Source of the DNA: Plecoglossus altivelis
Taxonomy: Eukaryota > Chordata > Actinopteri > Osmeriformes > Plecoglossidae
DNA: 64,000 nucleotides
Assembly (NCBI GenBank): GCA_036571765.1
Contig: BROE01000003.1
Coordinates: 9,041,138 to 9,105,137, forward strand
Direction of reading: 5' to 3'
Numbering within the stretch: position 1 is the stretch's first letter; every line of letters starts with the position of its first letter. Under the pieces are notes generated by a model. The model saw only the letters and a list, made by a program, of their open reading frames with translations. It ran no database searches and was not told the origin of the DNA. Positions 44,732 to 54,291 of this stretch are shown piece by piece. Both the position numbers and the translations under genes were made by a program.

Positions 44732-45608
44732 TGTGTAGCATGGGGACTATATGGTGGTCCATCATTTCAACTACACATCTTGGCCAGAGCACGGGGTCCC
44801 TGAATCCAGCAGCACTCTCATCCAGTTTGTAAAAGCCATTCGGGCCAACAGGCACGACAACACCACTATGGTGGTCCACTGCAGGTAGGACCGGACTACA
44901 CTAGAGGAACTAGAATCGAATCTGCGCTGATACCGTGATACTATTACTTGACGTGTGTTTGTGTGTGTTTGTGCACAGTGCTGGTGTGGGCAGGACAGGT
45001 GTGTTCATCGCGCTCGACCACCTCATTCAGCACATCAGTGACCATGACTTTGTGGACGTGTACGGACTCGTGGCAGAGCTGCGCAGCGAGAGGATGTGCA
45101 TGGTGCAGAATCTGGTGAGAACATGCAGGCTAACCACACACATACACACACACACACACACAAGCTGATCTCACGCTCAATCTCAGGCCTTTCTCACCTG
45201 TCCTTCACACAAGTCCAACGTCATTTGTTGTTGGACAGCGGAATAGAATTGTTGAGATGTATATTTGTTTACAGGCACAGTACATGTTTCTGCACCAAAG
45301 CACCTTAGACCTCCTGAGTAGTAAAGGGAACAGCCAGTCCATTTGGTTCGTCAACTACTCGGCCCTGGAGAAGATGGACTCGCTGGACGCTATGGAGGGT
45401 AAGTAAACACACACACATCCCCGCTAACAAAGAAAATACACGTGACTACTAGCACACACACATGCACACAAGCACTCTCGCACAAACGCACACCAGCACA
45501 CGCCTTCGCACCAACGTGCAAACTTGCTTGCATGCAGACGCTCACCTTCCCTCGTTCTTGGCGTTTGCAGGGGATATTGAGCTGGAATGGGAGGAGACCA
45601 CCATGTAA
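26176..45608 (+). CDS. ptprq: Receptor phosphatase PTPRQ, canonical form
   Basis: Type I membrane protein of hair-cell stereocilia, with lipid (phosphoinositide) phosphatase activity in mammals. Exons after the leader: 26454-26565, 27540-27648, 27773-27887, 28416-28485, 28854-29053, 29271-29499, 29898-30026, 30135-30281, 30651-30814, 31004-31532, 31732-31893, 32138-32317, 32524-32631, 32755-33036, 33164-33445, 33851-33971, 34112-34266, 35107-35252, 35457-35625, 36936-37262, 37360-37635, 37772-37923, 38061-38202, 38405-38680, 38910-39299, 39463-39581, 39704-39890, 40209-40450, 40847-40916, 41113-41271, 41499-41748, 41947-42020, 42123-42222, 42320-42448, 42726-42770, 43270-43296, 43424-43505, 43657-43747, 43874-43950, 44176-44310, 44457-44582, 44739-44884, 44979-45114, 45275-45398, 45571-45608. 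The sum is 2462 codons with the stop, near the mammalian size (about 2300). The C-terminus WEETTM matches the family. The upstream-start form would be 3601 residues. Confidence 0.92.
26454..40916 (+). CDS. ptprq: ptprq FN3 array of the canonical ectodomain
   Basis: About sixteen FN3 units follow the initial half unit, with exon pairs or single exons per unit. Typical marks are SWDPPSxxxG, WSPPQSPNGLITHYTVY and WQPPLVPNGVITHY early in a unit, then LxPYTSYxVxVxAxT late. Each unit ends in phase 1. The two adjacent exons 32755-33036 and 33164-33445 are exactly 282 bp each and encode whole units. Exon 29271-29499 carries a Ser/Pro stretch (GTPSPSAVTASSPP) between strands. FN3 arrays form the rod-like ectodomain of the shaft connectors. 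Confidence 0.88.
27105..27340. repeat. CT-rich tract in ptprq intron
   Basis: About 235 bases of C/T-rich sequence (TCTCTC, CCTCTC) in the intron before exon 27540; not adjacent to the acceptor. Confidence 0.85.
31004..31532 (+). CDS. ptprq: ptprq mucin-like exon with a furin-type site
   Basis: This 529-bp exon sits inside one FN3 unit, between DITLYGHQ and the VLVTEKQVDM half, with borders GT-AG, phase 0 in and phase 1 out. After about 22 residues comes SRRSKRSADI, which contains a dibasic furin consensus (R-S-K-R). About 140 residues rich in Ser, Thr and Pro follow (SSLTLSASTPPNSLSPTHTP and similar). Mammalian PTPRQ has a shorter insert at the same point, as I remember it. The insert may be O-glycosylated and cleaved; both are inference. 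Confidence 0.85.
32703..32731. repeat. 29-base C homopolymer in ptprq intron
   Basis: Twenty-nine consecutive C residues end 23 bases before the acceptor AG (32753-32754) of exon 32755-33036. The length is uncertain because homopolymers are error-prone. Confidence 0.85.
34267..35106. other. ptprq intron without recognised features
   Basis: About 840 bases of unique, rather A/T-rich sequence between two FN3 units. I saw no exon, RNA gene or repeat in it. Confidence 0.6.
35338..35456. repeat. CT microsatellite next to a ptprq acceptor
   Basis: About 110 bases of TCTCTC lead straight into the CTGTAG acceptor at 35451-35456. Confidence 0.88.
35626..36935. other. ptprq intron (1.3 kb)
   Basis: Mostly unique sequence. 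A segment after CTCCAG at about 36306 is open for about 150 bases but encodes nothing FN3-like and ends in TGA, so it is not called as an exon. Confidence 0.6.
41113..42020 (+). CDS. ptprq: ptprq membrane-proximal ectodomain exons
   Basis: Three exons: 41113-41271, 41499-41748 and 41947-42020. They encode APAKPNSRPQAMVDR, SISIIMPHCYYSDDNGPIS, NWQNAFLHRPTPYLTDSGFP, DVYVIGEDDHCLAEE and CNGPLKPNTVYVFKFRATN. This segment, with paired cysteines and the CDGPLKP/CNGPLKP motif, is shared by R3-type receptor phosphatases (PTPRB, PTPRQ) just before the membrane. The donor of the first exon is GTAAGT at 41272. A decayed copy of the first exon's start lies in a later intron (42480-42562). Confidence 0.88.
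42123..42222 (+). CDS. ptprq: ptprq transmembrane exon
   Basis: Encodes GLLTRDEQII followed by about 21 apolar residues (LGVLLSFFLAVLLILIIYAS), the single membrane span, then VR at the cytoplasmic border. Acceptor AG at 42121-42122, donor GTAGGA at 42223, phase 2 out. Confidence 0.93.
42320..43505 (+). CDS. ptprq: ptprq cytoplasmic juxtamembrane exons
   Basis: Four exons: 42320-42448 (RQKEGGTYSPREAEIIETKF), 42726-42770 (45 nt, YSSFFFRRKEIFVI), 43270-43296 (27 nt, LLSYRKSL) and 43424-43505 (KKSFLQHVEDLC). The two microexons are both phase 2 to phase 2 and multiples of three, so either can be skipped in frame. That makes alternative juxtamembrane loops likely. Confidence 0.85.
42480..42562 (+). 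pseudogene. Decayed duplicate of the ptprq exon at 41113
   Basis: 42499-42562 repeats 41107-41169, together with the GT-rich run before it. Shared marks are CCCCTGCCAAGCCCAACAG, then TAGACCGCAGGCAATGGTG, ACCGTT and TGGAGT. The acceptor AG of the original (TAAG) reads TAAT in the copy, and one T is inserted (AGTTAGACC versus AGTAGACC), shifting the frame. The copy sits about 1.4 kb downstream in an intron between cytoplasmic exons, where an ectodomain exon would be out of place. Confidence 0.85.
43657..45608 (+). CDS. ptprq: ptprq phosphatase domain exons
   Basis: Exons 43657-43747, 43874-43950, 44176-44310, 44457-44582, 44739-44884, 44979-45114, 45275-45398 and 45571-45608. PTP motifs in order: KNRFTNIKPYNNNRVKLL, GSDYINASFISGYL, FIATQGPLPGT and DFWRMIWE, then WPEHGVPE in place of the usual WPD loop. 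The active-site loop VHCSAGVGRTG (Cys and Arg intact) is split by the intron at 44885-44978. The Glu in the WPD loop is characteristic of PTPRQ and goes with weak protein-tyrosine but good phosphoinositide phosphatase activity in mammals. The last residues are LEWEETTM, then TAA at 45606-45608. There is a single catalytic domain, as in other R3 receptors. Confidence 0.95.
44696..44738. repeat. GT microsatellite at a ptprq acceptor
   Basis: A (GT)n run of about 40 bases, ending GTGTGTAG at 44731-44738, forms the acceptor of exon 44739. The acceptor therefore has almost no pyrimidine tract. Confidence 0.85.
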
Positions 45609-46260
45609 TGAGCGACACGTTTACACCTGGTGTCTGATGAAGAGACACAATTCGCTGAGTCATAGGGCCAAAAAAAAGACTCTCCAGGAGAGAGGGAGAG
45701 AAGGGGGAAACGTGGGAGAGATTGGGGGAGAAGCGACGGAGGGAGAGACCGGGGGGAGGAAAGAGAGCGAGAGGCAGAGGAGGAAAATGAGACCAGAGCG
45801 AAGCCCCAGACCAGTTCCAGAAGAGTCTCAACAACAGCTTCTCTCCAACCGCCCACACACGAGTCCTCACCAGAGGAAACGCAAAGAGAGAGAGAAAGGA
45901 GCGGAGATGGACACAATCATTTGAGGTGAACAGATGCACACAAGTATCTTGCACTAGTCATTTCACTATGTATTACATTTGGTTATTATGTTCTGTCAAA
46001 TAAGTTATTCAGCCAAATAGTGTTTTGTGTTGGTTTGTTCTGATACTGTCAGGGTGTTTGAAGTATTCCTGTCAGAGTGTACAGCGTATCTGTTTCGATC
46101 AAGAAGTAAAATCCTGTATACTATTACTGTATTGCTGTTTTACTATATCACTATCATCTCCCTCTGCCTCCTCTCCTTGCAGTACAGAGTTGCTGTGAAA
46201 GGGAACTGTTCTGTCGTTACACACCCACACCGCATGCACACACACAGAGTCAAGACGCCA
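45609..46260 (+). other. ptprq: ptprq 3' UTR (start)
   Basis: After TAA there is a purine-rich block (about 45690-45920, GAGAGGGAG-type) and then A/T-rich sequence. No AATAAA lies close by. ATTAAA occurs at 46575-46580 and 46786-46791, and AATAAA at 47200-47205 and 47237-47242, so the UTR end is open and may overlap the opposite gene's 3' end. Confidence 0.5.
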
Positions 46261-48439
46261 GTAAAAACTACTTTATTCTTTCATTCTCTTCAAACAGAAA
46301 ACTTTATAAATACTGTATTCCATAGGTAAACACTCTCATCTTTTTATAAATATTCTTTATAAACACTTTGTGATGGTGCACAGGTTACTGTTAGTGCTTT
46401 ACAGTAAAGGGAAGGGAGAGACTGGATTAATTTCCATGACAACCATCCATAGGGGAGGGGGCATGGGAGAGGAAGGGGGAGGTGGAAAATGACCAATCAA
46501 CTCAACATGCCCTGAACAATGATACAGTTAAAATCTCAAATTCCTGCAAATCATGCTGTAGAATACTGTAGCAAATTAAACTCTGAGTAGACAAACTTAA
46601 TTAGGTTGATAACTCTTAAATCAACAGATTTTCAAGATAACTCACATATGGGGGATTTTATATTTATTTTGGCAGCTGTGATGTGTGTGTGTGTTTGTGC
46701 GTGTGTATGAGTTTGTCAGTTGGTGTGTTATCAGGTCTGTGTTTGCGGTGTTATATTTACTGTACAGCATAGCCCTTTTCACACCATTAAAGAGCATCAT
46801 TGACATTACTACCATGTCATACCTGTAATATGATCCAATGAATGATTGTGAGTTACAATGGTAACAAAACCGTATATAAAATCTCTCTCCTTTCCATTTG
46901 TCATGGCAACAGGATATACATCAACTATTTATCTGTATAGCTCTTTTCTCTATTTAAACTAGATATTCTCTGTACAACTACATACATGTAGATACACACA
47001 CTGGCACTCCAGTTACTGTATATATTCAAACTAGATCACCGTAACATGACACATTATACTCTGTGGTGCAAAAGATACAAAAATGAACGTCTGTGTTCAT
47101 TCCTGGGTCAGCTCCATAGCCCGTACTAAATTCACTGGCTCGTGATGATTCAAATATCCAGGTTGACTTCAGGGATTGCATGGAGATCATTGATAGATAA
47201 ATAAACATACTCTGATAATGCAACATTCAGTGTTCTAATAAATAACAAGTATCTATCTTTATTTGTATGCTCAGTGTGTGTGTACATCCCTCTGTGACAT
47301 GCAGTCGTTCACAGAACATAGCAGGTGACTGGAAGAGTCTATAAGAGAGACTATAAGAGGTGAGATTAAGTTACCCTGTATGGAACTAGATTGTACAACA
47401 TTAATCCCCAGAAGTACTCTCCCAGACCCAGATTAAACCTAATCCTGGAATGAGAAGTGTATTCAACGGAAATCCCTTATTCACAGTAATTAGTTCAGAA
47501 TCGGACAAGAAAAATGAAAAAAAACTATTAATGCACTGTAACAGTTCAGGACTGAATCAAATCAGCCCTTTTCAATGTTCTCCGTTAGCATGTGAAATAT
47601 ACAATGGCTTAATGCTCTAAACCCATGGGAAGGGACAGAGGATAGATATGTGGTAATGAGAAGCACATTTTATCCTGAGCTCTTAAGCACTATTCTACAG
47701 AGATTCAGAGTATCAACTATAACCCCCGCACAAAATTGCACACATACACCTCCATTCCACACTTAAAAATCCACTCACATGTTGAATAGGAAAAAAGCAA
47801 TCCAGATTGCCATGGGCATGTGTCAAGGTCACACTGCTCAATGTGTGGATTCTACAAGGGGAGAGGTTGTGCTTTGGTTTAACCAAACAGAGTAGAAGTC
47901 CTTCAGGCCCAGCGTAGAACAGGCCAATGTCTTTTTTTTCCCGGATGCTGACTCTGATCCAACCATCTCACCCCTTCTGAAGCTGCCCATGTAAGTCTGT
48001 CTGGCAGCTTTTTACAGTCATCAACACACATCACAGCCACGCTGCGTGCCAAAGAAAAAAGGGTTTGAGGTGCATAAACCGGGTGGGAATCACAAGGTCT
48101 TATTTACAAGTTAATGTGTGAGCGAAACTGACAAAACCATGTATTCAATCTAAGAATATGTGCAGATGCAAGATTAGAAAATCTGTCTTTACAAATGTTT
48201 TGAAAACGACTCGATATTCAAAAATACTGATTATGTTATTAGACTCACGTCTGAATTCTCTGTATTATGTTTAACTCCTCAACTCCTTGTTTCCCTCAAC
48301 CAACCAACTTAATTTTTCATTTAAGTCCCTTACCCCCTTCTGCAATATACAAGTAATTGTATGTGCTAATGGTATTATAAGAGACTCCTCTGTATGGACT
48401 ACAGGAAGTAGTTTTTTGAAACTGGGAACTGTAGCTTTG
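46261..48439 (-). other. iqsec3: iqsec3 3' UTR (probable)
   Basis: About 2.2 kb of A/T-rich, repeat-poor sequence follows the iqsec3 stop on the minus strand, without open frames of note. Minus-strand AATAAA signals are at 47258-47263 and 46272-46277. Long 3' UTRs are usual for neuronal genes; the extent is inference. Confidence 0.5.
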
Positions 48440-50157
48440 TCAGACGATGCTGCGAGAGCCGCTGGAATTCCTCCTCCTTATTGGATAGGGCAGGGTGTGG
48501 TGCAGCGGCATAGGAGAGTCGGGGGGACAGAACTGGTGGGGGTGGTTGTATGGGGGAGGAGGTGGGGGCAGGGGGGGCTGCGGGCCATCCCCCTCCCTGA
48601 CATGCACGGGCGTGGACATAGCTGATTGGATCAAGCGGTGGGAGGTGGGGTTCTGGCTGAGAAAAGCCTCCATTCGTCCGCGCCCGCTCTGGTCCACGAC
48701 GATGACCTTGACAATCTGCTGGCATTGAATGAGTGTCTCTGGACGGAGCTCGCCTGGCTGGCCGGGGCTGTGCAGGGCTGGGGGGGCAGCTAGGGCCAGA
48801 GCGGTGGACTCAATGCTGGGCTGGCTCAGCTGGTAGGTCTGCAGCCTGTTGTGAATTGACACCTAGTTTAGGAACAGTCAGAGAATGCATGAGGAGTTAC
48901 CAGCCTGAACGCAGCCTCTACGCAGCCCTCTGGTGGGTTACACACACGAGCATGCAGGCATGCAGGGAGGGAGCGCATGCAGACGCACACACCCACGCCA
49001 GCCCAAATTCATACCTAGGCGGAAAGGAGAGGTTTCAAAATCCTTGAAGAGGAGTGTGTGTGTTAGCACAATAGAAGGGAAAGCGAGCATGTGAGTGGGG
49101 GAGATGACACCGAGGGTGGGGCGTCGCCCTGCCACAGCTATATGCACCACTCAAGGACAGGGCAGGTGGAGAAAAAAAAGATGGGAGAAAAGAGAAGGAT
49201 AGGAGATGAGGGAGGGAGGGAATGCTATCTTTACTCTGGGCATTTGGAGGAAAGAAGCTGGATTGGATTCACAAACAAAGAGACACACACACACGTACAC
49301 GCGCGCACAGACATACTGGATATAGCATCAAGCTTGAGACTGGAGGTATTAAAAAACCTTCTGGGTCTTGTTGTTATTTCGTAAGGCTGGGAGACGGTCT
49401 GATGTGTTATCGACACACTAAACGCTAAAAGTGGCCGATGATGAAGTGCCGATGGCTCCGCTAGCTGTAGGCTGTAAGCGGTTAGTTGAAGGCTAATAGT
49501 GGCTGATGGAGGGAAGCCCTTGTAGCCAACACCGTCCACAAAGCACACTCCAGCCATCACCAGGCAGCATCATAGTGACCCTTTCCCCCAAGCAGAAATC
49601 AAATATATAAGATAATCAAATATGTGCTGTAACTGCCTGAGCGCACAGTTTATTTCAGGTCTCTGACAAAGATAAGCATGATGCACACTCTACTCCCAGA
49701 TCAAAGCACAAGCCTGCCAGAAACATTTATGCGCACACTCAACACGCACAGACAGGGAACACACACTTACCTGGGTGAGTGTGTGTCACTCACCTCCACT
49801 GTGTTGTTGTTGTTGCCTGTCTTCTCGTAGGTGTCATGCTGACCTGAAAAGAGAGAGTTGAGGCTGAGGGAATCGCTCTCTGTCTCACAGTATCTCTCTC
49901 TGTCTTTCTCTCTCTCTGTCCTTCTCACTATCTCCGTCTGTCTCACTCTCTCTCTGTTTCGCTCTCACCGTCTCGCAATCTTTCTGCTCGTCTCACAATC
50001 TCTCTCTTTCTTCCCCTTCCCCTCTCTGTGTTGTGGAGGGGGTGTTTGAGGAGGTGCGAGGTACCTGAGGGAGACCCGTGTCCTGTGTGCGTGTCCAGCT
50101 GGCTGCCGTTGGTGTGCGAGGAGTGCGGCTGGATCCCCTGCTGTCTCTCCAGCTCCC
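48440..50157 (-). CDS. iqsec3: iqsec3 exons 13-15: Pro-rich tail with PDZ ligand
   Basis: Exons 50065-50157 (ELERQQGIQPHSSHTNGSQL), 49794-49843 (QHDTYEKTGNNNNTVE) and 48440-48862. The last opens VSIHNRLQTYQLSQPSIEST, carries LIQCQQIVKVIVVDQSGRGR and PLPPPPPPYNHPHQFCPPDS, and ends SSGSRSIV. SIV fits a class I PDZ ligand (S-x-V). The TGA is at 48440-48442. A second donor-like site (minus strand GTAAGT near 49771) could lengthen exon 14 by 22 bases but would shift the frame. Confidence 0.92.
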
Positions 50158-53093
50158 CTGTTCAACAGAAATCGAAAACCCCCCCTAAAGGCCACGACCT
50201 CTGTCTCCTGTCCCCTCCCCTGTCCTGCATCACGCACGTGCGTTGCGTCCACATGTTTCTGTGTCTCTGTGAGTGTGCACCTGGAGAGTGCCCCTCGTGC
50301 GCCTCTTCTTCATGCATCTACCTACAGTATATGTCAGCATACGAGTGTGTGTGTGTGCGCGTGTGTGCGTGCGTGCGTGCGTCCCTCCTCACATTGGATG
50401 TGGATCTGCTCCATCTCGTTGACCTCAGTGATGGACTCCCGCAGCTCCTCTGCGAACTTGCGGAGCTCCTCTCCGCTGGGAGAACAGAAACTGACCAGCT
50501 GTTTCTTCTCTGAGGTGAAGGGACTCAGCATGGTGATGCCATGAGCGTAGCCTGGATGCAGCCACACATGCGCACATTGTTAGTCCCTCCGGCAGGAGCA
50601 AGAGAAGCTACCATCCATAAGTGATGTCATCCATAAGTGATGTCATCCATAAGGGATGACAGGAGAGTGTCTGAAGTTCTGTGTGTCTTACATTCATTGG
50701 AGAACAGATGGAACTGCATGCCCAGCAGACCCATGGCTTTGCAGAAGGTGTAGGATGCAGATGTTTTCTTCTTGGGACACACTTTGAGGATCTACACACA
50801 TACACGTACACACACACACACACACAGAGTCAGCTGGGAGGCACACAGTTCCACAGAGATGGTTGCAGAGGATGAGGGGGCTCACCAGAAGGAGGTCGTT
50901 GAAGAGGAAAACCTCTCGCTGGTGAGACGTCAACTTCTGTTTCTGCGGCTTGTTGACGTCAGACACTTCAAACAGGCGACAGCAACACACCAAGCGCCTG
51001 TGGGGCACAGACAGGATCTACAGACACAGAAATAGGAGAAGGGGGAGAGATAGGACATGGATGGAGTGAAATAGAGGGGAGAGACCCGAGAAAGAGAGAG
51101 ATGGGAGGGGAAAAGAGTGACAGGGAGGAGAGAGATAGAAGACGTATAGAGAAGAGAGAGACAGGGCAGAGAGAAAGACACAACAGCACAAATATATTAG
51201 GACAAAAAGGAACATAGAAAGACGTACGAATGTTTTTCACCAGCAAAATATATGAAGAAATATGAGTGTTTTTCACCAGTACAGGCAACAATATATAGAG
51301 AAATATGAGTGTTTCATCACCAGTGCTGATGGAAAAAAAACACACACAAACAAAACAACCAAATCGACTACACACACACATAGACACAGTAATACTCACT
51401 GTCTTCATGCCAAGTATGGACTGCTCCACACGGCTGACGTAGGTCACATGATCCTCATTGGAGCGAAGCTCTCTCTGTTGGATTCTCTCATAGATCCCAG
51501 AAACCATCTCTCTGGGAATATCAGCGCCATCATCCACTCCTGACGACACACACACTTAGGAGGTGAATACTACTTTACGCAAGTCAGCGCACAAACACAC
51601 ACCCGCAGTGAATTTCACTGTACATCCACACCAGACAGTACACTATAAAGACAGCGCAATTTGTAAAAGCCCCGGAGCACAGCCCCAGGGTGACAGTCTT
51701 CCGTTGCACCACAAGAGGGAGTGTGCATGTGTTTCACCCTGAGAAGGCTTCAACCAAGCGAGGTAGACAGAAACCAGCCAGTCGAAGAACAATGTAACCT
51801 TCACCTTATTCCTCAAGGAGAATACCCGCCCGTACTAAGAGCTGCCTAGCCATCAGAACCAGAGCTAACAGGGGCATTAGTCTTAGTTCTCCCAGGGTAA
51901 TCTCTCCCTGCAACTCTATTAAGTCCACCCCAGACAGCTGTCGCTCAAATGGGGAGATGATGTGGAGGTCTGCACTGATGAGGAATCGTCCAGCCATCAG
52001 ACCAGACCGTTTTAGAACCACTGATCTCCAACCAGATGGTCTCTATCCCCCCCTTTCTCTCTCTTTCTCTCTTCTCTCTCTCTCTCTCTCTAGATTGCGC
52101 ATTAGAGTGGTCTTATCTGACGGCAGGTCGGGTCTCACTTTGGTCTCTCCGGTCTCCCTCTTACTGACTTCTCTCTGATGTGACGGGACTGTGAAGCGAG
52201 TCGGTGCCTGCGCTTCAAAAATACCCGTGGCTGTTCTTACCCCGGGCTCTGAAATAGGCTCGCCATAAATGTTGAAACATGTCTGTGGCTCATTATACTG
52301 GCTCTAGTTTGATGTCGACATCGGAGCTTGTCTCCGAAAGGCACACACAGCGTTCGGCACACACAGCGTTTGGCACACACAGAGTTCGGCGCGCGCAGCG
52401 TTCTGTCACACCGGCTTGCCACTTCCTCTCGTCTTTTGGATATTTCAGCAGGAGAAGAAAAAAGAAAAACAAAGAGAAGAAACCTCTAACAAGCTGATGT
52501 AGAGGAAAATACAATGTCCCAGGCCTTTCCAAAGACCTCTGGCAAGTCTCTATTTCTCTCCCTATTTGTCGACCTAAATAATTGTGTATGAACATGAGTG
52601 GCCTCTTTAAAGCCAAGTGACATACAGAGTAGAACTGGACCCTTCAGCCTCCTGATATGCAGTCAAATCCTCCAACCAGCGTGCCACGCCCCGCCCTTCG
52701 TACAAACGCTGGCTCCCAAACCCAGCCGGAACTGACCTCGCAGGTTGCGGATGAAGTCATCGAGGCCCATCTTGCGCTGGGGTTTGATGTTGGGGGAGTA
52801 CATGTCGGTGTTGAGCAGCACCACAGCGAAGGCCAGGATGAAGATGGTGTCCGGGTTGTGGAACTGCTGCACCACATCCGGGTTACACATGCAGTACCTC
52901 TGGCTGCGCACAGCGAGAGGGACAGGGAGACAGAAATATAGCAGTCATCCAAAAACACTCACCACACATCCATGTCGTTTGGGTTCGGGAGACTCAGCAC
53001 TCAGGCTGAGAGAGTGCTGACTCTGGAGACTGTACTGTGGCAACAGACCTTTTCCGCTTCATCAACACCTGCGGATACAGCCACTTCTTCTCC

Positions 53094-53162
<69 letters not shown>

Positions 53163-54247
53163 ATGCACTCTCTCTCGCTTGACTCTGCTCCACTCTGTCA
53201 CACACTTTCAGAGTCGGTCGCCGGTCCTTTTACTGGCAGGCTTTTAGCTCCCATGTAAGCTTGGATCGAGACAGTTTCTGTTGCTCTAATGTAAACCTGT
53301 ACGGTGACAAGTCTTTGCCCGTCTGCCTTTACGGTCTGTGAGCAAGTGGCTGTCCTCAGTGGTGTCTGAGTCCAAGTCTGAGTTTAAAAGACAGAGACTG
53401 CGTGTTGTTCGAATGGCGACATTGACTTTCACTGACTCTGCTTAAAAGCTGTGACTCTCCTCCCCAGTACCAAGCAGCCACACACACACACACACACACA
53501 CACTCCAGAGAGTTCAGCTTGATGTGCGTCGACAGCAGACACATCAAAGTCTGACACAAGGAAGCAAATGCGCGTGTGTATCCGGGGTGTTTGTATGCTT
53601 GCGTTGGAATGTGTGAGTGGGTGTGCACGTGTGTACGCGCGATCGCTATTGAGAGTGTGTGTGTTTATGTGCTTACATAACAAAGTTATTTCTACACTAG
53701 CTACAGTTCTCTTATCTTTATATCTGCATATGAAAGTTACATGCCAGCTGGCACAGACACCCATCTATGACAGCCTAGTCACACTTCCAACAGATGACAT
53801 AACACCTGTTACATAATAGATCTGAATTCCAGGTCTGCATCTAACCCTTCAAGTCAGCTCCACGCCAGAACATAATTGGCTCTGCCGTCTAATGAGGACT
53901 GTGATTTGTTAATGGAATCGTACTCATTGTTCTGACTGGTTGTCATAATTGAGAGCTTCATGAACGAGAAGAGCGTTCGGTTGACGGCGCAGTCTTGGGA
54001 TTGCTTTGTTGCCATGCCGTCTGGAACACGGCAACATGGGGGGGCGTTGCAGGGGAGAGTGAAAGGAGGGGAGGGAAGGAGGGAGGAGGGGAGGGAGGTC
54101 TGAGGTGCGTCTTGAAGGCTCACCTGAAGGCTTCGATCAGCCTTTCGACCTTCTGGGCCTCCCCCTGCACACGGACATGAGCCTGGAACTTCCGCAAGGC
54201 CTCGTCCAGCTCCATCCCTGAGAAGTCCATCTCATCCACAACACAGC

Positions 54248-54291
<44 letters not shown>

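Noticed and set aside
45690..45920. Arg/Glu-rich open frames after the ptprq stop
   Set aside because: A purine-rich 3' UTR block; the protein's conserved C-terminus WEETTM ends at the TAA before it.
49772..49793. Alternative donor extending iqsec3 exon 14
   Set aside because: The 22-base extension shifts the frame into the last exon; the upstream GTGAGT joins VSIHNRLQ in frame, as in the family.
51806..52021. Minus-strand Leu-rich open frame of 71 codons
   Set aside because: It lies in an iqsec3 intron with no family resemblance, and no splice sites fit the gene.
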